A stretch of 42,860 nucleotides of DNA from an uncultured Polaribacter sp. (GTDB lineage: Bacteria; Bacteroidota; Bacteroidia; Flavobacteriales; Flavobacteriaceae), in the NCBI GenBank assembly GCA_913047375.1, contig CAJWTV010000012.1:1-42860 (forward strand), given 5' to 3'. Shown in pieces: positions 36,869 to 42,860 of the stretch. A program made the translations under genes and the position numbers. The notes beneath the pieces are model-generated. The model saw only the letters and a program-made list of their open reading frames with translations. It searched no databases and was not told where the DNA came from. How positions within the stretch are numbered: the stretch's first letter is position 1; each line of letters begins with the position of its first letter.

Positions 36869-37996
36869 TTAGTCATCGTAAACCTCTCCCAAATCAAACG
36901 ATAAGGAGAAACGTAATGAGTTTTCTAATGGGTTATTGATGTCAGAGGCATTTATTAAATACGATAAATCTACATTTAATGCATTAGTTTTAAAACCAGC
37001 ACCCATAGTAAAGTATTGTCTGTTCCCTTTATTTTCATTTTCATGAAAGTATCCTGACCTTAAAGCAAAAGCATTATTATACAAGTATTCTGCACCTAAT
37101 GCATATGTGAATTCTTTTAATTCTTCACTAAACCCACCTTGAGCGTCACCAAGAGAAGAGAAAATACCTGAAATCCAGGATGTATCTTCTTCCGAACCAT
37201 CAACTTGTGGAGAAGGAACGAGTAATTTAGTTAATTCTAATGTTGTCGAAATTGTACTATAATCGTCTATTATAAATTCAAAACCACCACCTAATTTAAG
37301 ATTTGTTGGAATAAAATCTTCTTCCCCTGGAACATATGAAACCTTTGGACCAATGTTAGCTAGGTTAAAACCTAATCTATATCTACCATCAAAATTACCA
37401 TAATTTTCTTCCTCTGATTGATAGTATCCTGAAACATCAACTGCAAAAGAGTTGATTGGCTGAAGAGTTGATGAAGTTCCTGTAAATGCTAGATTTGATC
37501 GTAAATATTTTAAAGAAACTCCCATTGAAAAAGTTTCACTTAATTTTAAGGCATAAGACCCTGTAAAAACAAATTCATTAGGATTTATGATACCTGTAGA
37601 GTTCCCTCGATCATCTGTTAAATCTATTTGACCTAAAGAAAAATATTTAAAATCGGCACCCCAAGCTGCATTGTCACTAAATCTATTAATATACGAAGCA
37701 CTCCCTGTAAAAATATCATCTGTTAGATTACGGAGCCAAGGTGAATATGTAATTCCAAATTCAACTTGTCTAGAGTTAAATGCAATTTTTGCAGGATTGT
37801 GAAATAAAGAGAATGCATCACCAGTTGTTGCAACACCAATATCTCCCATACCTCCAGACCTTGCATCTGGTATAATTAATAAAAATGGAGTAGCAGTTGT
37901 AATACCTCCAATTTCTCTGGTATCTATTTCTGTTTGAGCATTTGATTTAAAAACAAATGAAAAACAAATGAAAAGATATATTACTGTTTTTTTCAT
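36869..37996 (-). CDS. porV: Type IX secretion outer-membrane protein PorV (LptO)
   Basis: PorV is a FadL-family beta-barrel of the outer membrane. In the type IX system it takes cargo from the translocon and delivers it to the sortase PorU. The 375-residue protein has a signal peptide (residues 1-20, ending SNA) and the family's N-terminal segment with ATPFLLIIPDARSGGMGDIGVA (about residues 35-56) and AFSLFHNPAKIAF. Many alternating aromatic/polar strands follow, and it ends in a beta-strand (LRFSLSFDLGEVYDD). It starts 28 bases after porU and ends 41 bases before a strong terminator. The porU-porV order next to gldJ confirms the assignment. Confidence 0.95.
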   Translation of the reverse strand: MKKTVIYLFICFSFVFKSNAQTEIDTREIGGITTATPFLLIIPDARSGGMGDIGVATTGDAFSLFHNPAKIAFNSRQVEFGITYSPWLRNLTDDIFTGSASYINRFSDNAAWGADFKYFSLGQIDLTDDRGNSTGIINPNEFVFTGSYALKLSETFSMGVSLKYLRSNLAFTGTSSTLQPINSFAVDVSGYYQSEEENYGNFDGRYRLGFNLANIGPKVSYVPGEEDFIPTNLKLGGGFEFIIDDYSTISTTLELTKLLVPSPQVDGSEEDTSWISGIFSSLGDAQGGFSEELKEFTYALGAEYLYNNAFALRSGYFHENENKGNRQYFTMGAGFKTNALNVDLSYLINASDINNPLENSLRFSLSFDLGEVYDD

Positions 37997-38024
37997 GAGA
38001 CTCTTTTTTTTTAATTTTACATTA

Positions 38025-41000
38025 TTAAAGTATAACTAGTTTCTCGTATTTTTCTGATACTAAACTACTTATTGTTGATTTCACTCTTAATTTATAAATA
38101 TAAACCCCTTTTCCTATCCTATTTCCAAAGTCGTCTAGTCCATCCCAGGAAATACTTCTTGATAAAGTCCCTATTGTTTGTTCGTTCTGATTGATCGTCT
38201 TTATCAATTTACCCGAAACTGTAAAAATTTGAATTTGTACTTCTAATAACTCGTTTGGTTTATTATGATTAAACCAAAATTCGGTGTAATTTACAAAAGG
38301 ATTCGGATAATTTAATACATTCTCTAAATTTAATATAGCATCACTAACAACTACAAAATCTAACGAAGTAATCGATGAATTATTATAAGTATCCCATGCT
38401 TTTAATTTTAGTGTATGTGGACCAACACTTAAATTTCTAAACTTATAGTTTACTTTACCTTTTGTGAAATCATCTAATTCAGTTTGATAAAAATCATTTA
38501 ATATAATTGGATTAGATTCATCACCATCTAAAACACCAATAATGTCATGATCTACGGCTGTTATAGAAGTATTAATTCCACTGAAATCTGATAAAACTGC
38601 AATTAAATTAGGTGATGTATTTGTATTACCACCATCTATAAAAGATTCATCATTCATAAATAATTGAATCTCAGGTCCGATATTATCTTGGGGAGCATTA
38701 TTATTAATTCCACCTACTGTGACATCAAAATTATAACCAGCTTTATCCTCAGTTCCATTTTCTGCGTAAAAGCTCATCTTCCCTTTTCCATATGAAATTT
38801 TAATATCTTTTGGGACTATAAAATCAAAGTTAAAAGTTCCATTTTGAACAGTAGAATTTCCTCTGAAAATTTTACTATCTCGTGAATCAAAAGTCATAAC
38901 TATACCAAAACCATCGTTATCTAAAGTGTTTTTATCAATAGACTTATCAAAGACTGTAGTAGATAATGTCCCATTAAAATCTGTTAAAGTCATATTTAAA
39001 TTATCCGACACTACACCTTCAAAATTAACTTTAGACAAAGCCTTCAGAGTATCTATAGATTGGCTAATATCTATTCCATTCATTTTAGTAATTCTTATAT
39101 TTGGTTTTGGAACAGCTAATTTCATAGCTGGGTCTCCAAAAAAGTATATAAAAAATTTTTGCGAGTTAGAAAACTCATTTTTAGTTTTAGCCAATGCTTG
39201 TGAAATTGTGAATTCTTCATTATTATATTCTAAAATATAACGCATTAAATCTTGATTAAAACTTTGTCCCACGGAAATAAAAATTTCTCTAGTTGTAGTA
39301 ATCATAGCTGAAGAACCTCCATTTGGATTTAAAAATGTAAGTTCTCCTGCGGTAATTCTATTTGGGTTGTCGAATCTAGAAAACTCACAAGTAAGTGTCA
39401 TTAACAATGGAAGAGTATTAGGGTTATTCAATTCTTGGATTTGTGGTTTCTCTAAAATTCTTTCTGAAGCAAAACCATCTTCCCCTCCATGACCAAAATA
39501 ATCAAAAACTAAAGTCCCTTTTTCAATAGCATTTGTAATTGCTGTTTTTACTTGAGAATATCTTTCCCCTCCAGATGAATTTTCTTGGACGTAAGAATCT
39601 ACATATATTTTATTTACATTAAATATGGGCTTATTATTTTTTATATCGTCTGCTATCGACTCGACACCGCTTTGTATAGGGATATCTTCGGTTTGATCAA
39701 TATCATCTGCTAATAGTGTTATTGTATTTCTCCAATCTCCAATAGCTTCTTTATTGTAATAACTTAAAATTTTATCAACAGCTATTTTTGCTTCATTAAT
39801 TGTCGAAACAGGAATTCTACCTGAAGCTAAATCGACAGTATGACTATTAAACATTAAACCTTCGTTATCATCTAGCATTACAAAAAAATCATCAGTAACA
39901 TAAGATGTTGCGAGATTAAAACTTTCAAATGTTAATTTCACTGGGACAATATTATTGTTACCCGAAATTCTATCTTTATAGTCATAAGAGGCATCTCCAA
40001 AAAAGGTAACATATTTTAGTTTTTTATCTGATGATGAATTTGTTTCATACAGATGTTTGATAAAATCTCTAATTCCTGTAATATCTTTAGAACCAGAAGA
40101 AAATTCATTATAAATTTCATCAATATTAATGACTTTAGTAGAAAGATTAGAATTATTTTGATGATAGTCTGCTAACCTTTGTGCTTGGTTTGCTAATTCT
40201 GTATTAGTAATAATGATATAGTTAATATCTTTTAAACCATGTAAATTCTGATTTTCTATTTTTGAGTTTTCTAAAGATTTAGGGAGATAAAAATCAGTTT
40301 GCCCCAGTACAATATATTCTTTCAACACCCCAGATTCTGCTTTAAAGTTAAATGAATTAATTGTAGATTCATTTGTAATGTTTTTTGGTTCTATATGATT
40401 TGTAACATCCCACACTTGTGAAATATTTGACACATTTGCTATCTGAAACTCTATAATATCGGTTGCATTTGATTGTTCAAAACTTCTAAAAGAAAACTGA
40501 TTACCATCCGCTAATAATTGTTTTTTACCTACTATCTCAATGTAATCTAAAAAACCTCTTGCCGATGGATTCCCATTATTATTAAAAGTAATTGTAATTC
40601 CTAATAAATCTGATGAATTTTCTAAAACTCTTGATCCTTTTAAGGCAAAACCTTCTGTCAAAGAACTTGAATCAACAGCAGGGAAATTAATATTGAAAAT
40701 ATTTTGAGTATTTATCGCCACCTCCATATTTGATGTCGAAGATGATACAGATGCACCACGAACTTCAATCGAAATATCAGTGTTCGGTAATGCCTTTTTA
40801 AATGGAATATTAACAGTTACTGAGTTTTCGAAACTTAAATCCTCTCCAAACCATTGATTCCCTGTAGCTAATATATTAATATTCTCTTTTTCATAAAACA
40901 CAAACTCGTCAAAACTTGTAATTTGTGAAGAAGCAGTATTTGTAATTGGTGTTTTTTGCTGAACTCTTTTTCCATCAGTATTATTAACTGTTATATAATA

Positions 41001-41414
41001 GAAGGCTTCATCTGAAAAAATATTTTGGTTGTGGAGAGCCGTTTGAGTAATAGAGTTAGTAGTCCAACTATGTGGCCCTTGTCCATAAAATAATATATAA
41101 TCATTGTTATTGAAAGCCTCATCCTCTTCTCCTTCAACATAAATAGCATTTTCTTGAAGGTCTTTAAATCTAAACTCTGAATTCAAGACAGGTAGAAGAT
41201 TACCCCCATTACCATAAATATGTATTTTCTTTGGATTTAAGTTATTTGTAGAAATACCTATTTTTTGCAAAAAACGCTTATCTATTTTGAAAACACCAGT
41301 TGTATCAATAGAAAACTTATACCAATCCCCTTCAGACAAGACCGAATTATTATCTTGAGAAAAAATAATATTAGTAAAAAAAATAAATGAAATTAATAAA
41401 AAAGTTTGTTTCAT
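38025..41414 (-). CDS. porU: Type IX secretion C-terminal signal peptidase PorU (gingipain-family C25)
   Basis: PorU is the surface sortase that removes the C-terminal signal of secreted cargo and joins the protein to a glycolipid anchor, in a complex with PorV, PorQ and PorZ. The 1129-residue protein has a signal peptide (about 1-20, ending IFSQ), an N-terminal beta-rich region, and a C25 peptidase domain at about 390-760. The dyad is H642 (FGHGGEDG) and C676 (LTCEFSRFDNP). Ig-like beta domains follow. The end (about 1035-1129) resembles a type A CTD: NYPNPFVNYTEFWF, VQIQIFTVSGKLI and WDGLDDFGNRIGKGVYIYKL. PorU is reported to keep this domain. The length is close to P. gingivalis PorU (about 1158). 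It is divergent from gldJ and followed by porV after 28 bases. Confidence 0.96.
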   Translation of the reverse strand: MKQTFLLISFIFFTNIIFSQDNNSVLSEGDWYKFSIDTTGVFKIDKRFLQKIGISTNNLNPKKIHIYGNGGNLLPVLNSEFRFKDLQENAIYVEGEEDEAFNNNDYILFYGQGPHSWTTNSITQTALHNQNIFSDEAFYYITVNNTDGKRVQQKTPITNTASSQITSFDEFVFYEKENINILATGNQWFGEDLSFENSVTVNIPFKKALPNTDISIEVRGASVSSSTSNMEVAINTQNIFNINFPAVDSSSLTEGFALKGSRVLENSSDLLGITITFNNNGNPSARGFLDYIEIVGKKQLLADGNQFSFRSFEQSNATDIIEFQIANVSNISQVWDVTNHIEPKNITNESTINSFNFKAESGVLKEYIVLGQTDFYLPKSLENSKIENQNLHGLKDINYIIITNTELANQAQRLADYHQNNSNLSTKVINIDEIYNEFSSGSKDITGIRDFIKHLYETNSSSDKKLKYVTFFGDASYDYKDRISGNNNIVPVKLTFESFNLATSYVTDDFFVMLDDNEGLMFNSHTVDLASGRIPVSTINEAKIAVDKILSYYNKEAIGDWRNTITLLADDIDQTEDIPIQSGVESIADDIKNNKPIFNVNKIYVDSYVQENSSGGERYSQVKTAITNAIEKGTLVFDYFGHGGEDGFASERILEKPQIQELNNPNTLPLLMTLTCEFSRFDNPNRITAGELTFLNPNGGSSAMITTTREIFISVGQSFNQDLMRYILEYNNEEFTISQALAKTKNEFSNSQKFFIYFFGDPAMKLAVPKPNIRITKMNGIDISQSIDTLKALSKVNFEGVVSDNLNMTLTDFNGTLSTTVFDKSIDKNTLDNDGFGIVMTFDSRDSKIFRGNSTVQNGTFNFDFIVPKDIKISYGKGKMSFYAENGTEDKAGYNFDVTVGGINNNAPQDNIGPEIQLFMNDESFIDGGNTNTSPNLIAVLSDFSGINTSITAVDHDIIGVLDGDESNPIILNDFYQTELDDFTKGKVNYKFRNLSVGPHTLKLKAWDTYNNSSITSLDFVVVSDAILNLENVLNYPNPFVNYTEFWFNHNKPNELLEVQIQIFTVSGKLIKTINQNEQTIGTLSRSISWDGLDDFGNRIGKGVYIYKLRVKSTISSLVSEKYEKLVIL

Positions 41415-41610
41415 AATTTGTACCCAAATAACGCGAAATTTATGAAGATATTTTAATAGAATAACAGATATATTATACTAAAATAAAAAAGGTTCCGTTT
41501 TGTTTAATAACGACATAAATTCAAGCGTTAAAATTATTGTTTTACTTGCATGAAAGTATAATTATTGTAAATTAGCGAACTAATAAAAATCTATCAACTT
41601 CAATTAGGAA
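41415..41610. other. Divergent porU/gldJ intergenic region
   Basis: This 196-base A/T-rich region separates porU and gldJ. I see a promoter match for gldJ (entered separately). No convincing TAnnTTTG box is found on the porU side, and no terminator or reading frame of note. Confidence 0.6.
41546..41575 (+). promoter_or_regulatory. Probable promoter of gldJ
   Basis: TTG at 41546-41548 is followed by 19 bases and TAAATTAG at 41568-41575, seven of eight in agreement with TAnnTTTG. The start site would be near 41581, leaving about a 30-base leader to the ATG at 41611. Confidence 0.55.
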
Positions 41611-42860
41611 ATGAAAAACTTACTAAAAATAACCTTCGTTGTAATATCAACAATATTTTTTGTTAGCTGTAATAGATCTTCCACAGGAAAATCATCTCTA
41701 ACAGGTTTAAACTTCAATGATCCAAAAAACGGTAATTATATTCGTGGTAATTCATCTGACAACCAAGCACCACCCTTAGGAATGGTTGCTGTAGAAGGTG
41801 GTTCTTTTACAATGGGGCAAGTTCAAGATGATGTAATGTACGATTGGAATTCCACACCGAAGAAAATGCATATCCGCTCTTTCTTTATGGATGAAGCTGA
41901 AGTAACAAATTCTGAATACTTCTTGTATGTTCAATATACAAAAGATGTGTTCCCTCCAACTGAAGAAAAGTATAAACATATTTACAATTCTGTTCTCCCT
42001 GACACTTTGGTTTGGAGAAAAAGTTTAGGTAATACTGATCTACTGACTGAAAATTATTTTCGTCACCCTGCCTATGCTGACTACCCTGTAGTAGGTGTTA
42101 GCTGGCTTCAAGCTAATGAATATTGTAAATGGAGAACTAACGCTGTAAATTTAAAGACTCTAATAGACAAAAAGTATATTACAAATATTTTTGAAGCCGA
42201 TTCAACGAGAAACTTTTTTGATACAGATGTTTTTTTAGCTGATGCTTCTCAATTATTTGAAGGTGATACTACGATCTACAAAAAAGGAGTGAAACGAAAA
42301 CTTGCTAAAGGTTCTGTTAAACCAGCAAAAGATGCTTTTCAAGGAAGAAGGATTACAAAATCAGACGGCATTTTACAAACTAAATTTAGGCTACCTACCG
42401 AAGCTGAATGGGAATTTGCGGCAAAAGCTAATGTTGAAAATCGTTTGTACAATACTGTTAGAGGAAGAAAAAAATATGCATGGAGTGGAAAATACTCTAG
42501 ATCTAAATCTAAAAGGTATAAAGGAGACCAATTAGCAAACTTTAAACAAGGTAAAGGAGATTATAGTGGTTTATCTGGATGGAGTTCTGATGGATCTGAT
42601 ATACCTATAACCATTAAATCTTATCCCCCAAATGCTTTTGGATTATATGATATGTCTGGTAATGTTGCAGAATGGGTTTCTGACGTTTACAGACCGATTG
42701 TTGACAATGACGCAAATGATTTTAATTATTACAGAGGAAATGTATTTACAAAGAAAGCAATTGATAGCTTAGGGAAAATGGTAATAGTAGGCCAAAAAGG
42801 CTATGAAATAGAATACGATACTTTACAGAATGGTAAAATTATTCCAAAAGACTTACCTGG
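41611..42860 (+). CDS. gldJ: Gliding motility lipoprotein GldJ, 3' partial
   Basis: GldJ is an outer-membrane lipoprotein needed for gliding; in F. johnsoniae its loss also lowers GldK and so type IX secretion. The visible 416 codons start with a lipoprotein signal peptide whose lipobox ends at C20 (FFVSC). A sulfatase-modifying-factor/formylglycine-generating-enzyme-like (FGE, SUMF1) fold follows from about residue 55: GMVAVEGGSFTMGQ, MDEAEVTNSEYFLY, YPVVGVSWLQANEYCKWR, RLPTEAEWEFAAKA and NAFGLYDMSGNVAEWVSD. GldJ and GldK share this fold without known enzyme activity. An internal stretch of about residues 180-250 is an insertion relative to a simple FGE domain. The frame is open to the window end. 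Divergence from porU is the usual GldJ context and argues against GldK, which sits with gldLMN. Confidence 0.95.
   Translation, partial: MKNLLKITFVVISTIFFVSCNRSSTGKSSLTGLNFNDPKNGNYIRGNSSDNQAPPLGMVAVEGGSFTMGQVQDDVMYDWNSTPKKMHIRSFFMDEAEVTNSEYFLYVQYTKDVFPPTEEKYKHIYNSVLPDTLVWRKSLGNTDLLTENYFRHPAYADYPVVGVSWLQANEYCKWRTNAVNLKTLIDKKYITNIFEADSTRNFFDTDVFLADASQLFEGDTTIYKKGVKRKLAKGSVKPAKDAFQGRRITKSDGILQTKFRLPTEAEWEFAAKANVENRLYNTVRGRKKYAWSGKYSRSKSKRYKGDQLANFKQGKGDYSGLSGWSSDGSDIPITIKSYPPNAFGLYDMSGNVAEWVSDVYRPIVDNDANDFNYYRGNVFTKKAIDSLGKMVIVGQKGYEIEYDTLQNGKIIPKDLP

Noticed and set aside
41776..41979. 67-codon - strand frame inside gldJ
   Set aside because: It lies opposite the conserved FGE-like region of gldJ; the Cys/His/Phe-rich translation looks like an antisense shadow.

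Overview
The window is a strongly AT-rich stretch of chromosome from a member of the Bacteroidota, almost certainly family Flavobacteriaceae. The evidence is the type IX secretion and gliding genes porV, porU and gldJ in their usual order, the menaquinone genes menA, menC and menE, a fused CcsBA cytochrome c maturation protein of about 1050 residues, and promoter boxes of the Bacteroidota type (TAnnTTTG, in the best cases with TTG or TTTG 19 bases upstream). The genus cannot be fixed from sequence alone. Gene density is very high, the longest gap is about 260 bases, and I see no insertion sequence, prophage, tRNA, rRNA or CRISPR array. This looks like conserved core chromosome.

Layout. Bases 1-2374 (+) hold the 3' part of an acyl-CoA carboxylase beta subunit and yebC. 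Bases 2380-13252 (all -) form one long tightly packed block, read from right to left: a cell-wall amidase, an MCE/MlaD-type lipid transport protein, a split membrane Fe-S oxidoreductase, two bacterial PH-domain membrane proteins, menA, an SRPBCC protein, menC, a CPBP membrane protease and menE. Divergent to it, 13346-16462 (+) holds lptD and ridA. A 54-base perfect palindrome separates ridA from the convergent glycolytic pair pfkA-gap (16541-18543, -). Then come a sodium:solute symporter (+), a very large TamB-type protein (-) that shares its stop-codon bases with the symporter, tsaD plus an LTA-synthase-like phosphotransferase (+), ccsBA plus a small TPR-like membrane protein (+), guaA plus a LysM/periplasmic-binding-protein lipoprotein (-), a stand-alone FabH-like ketoacyl synthase (-), cdd (-), porU-porV (-), and the 5' part of gldJ (+), cut by the window end.

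Themes. Much of the window builds or serves the cell envelope: LPS export (lptD), phospholipid trafficking (MCE protein, TamB), peptidoglycan cleavage (amidase) and perhaps its regulation (LysM lipoprotein), and type IX secretion with gliding (porU, porV, gldJ). A second theme is menaquinone-based electron transfer: menA/C/E lie in the same block as a cytochrome b-like and Fe-S protein pair that resembles a split FadF/HdrDE-type menaquinone oxidoreductase.

I found no clear new defence system or mobile element. The items most worth a second look are the Fe-S pair, in which the first CCG domain has lost nearly all its cluster cysteines; the LysM-PBP1-like lipoprotein; the PH, SRPBCC and CPBP genes interleaved with men genes; and a cluster of TTAAGT/ACTTAA palindromes upstream of the ketoacyl synthase.
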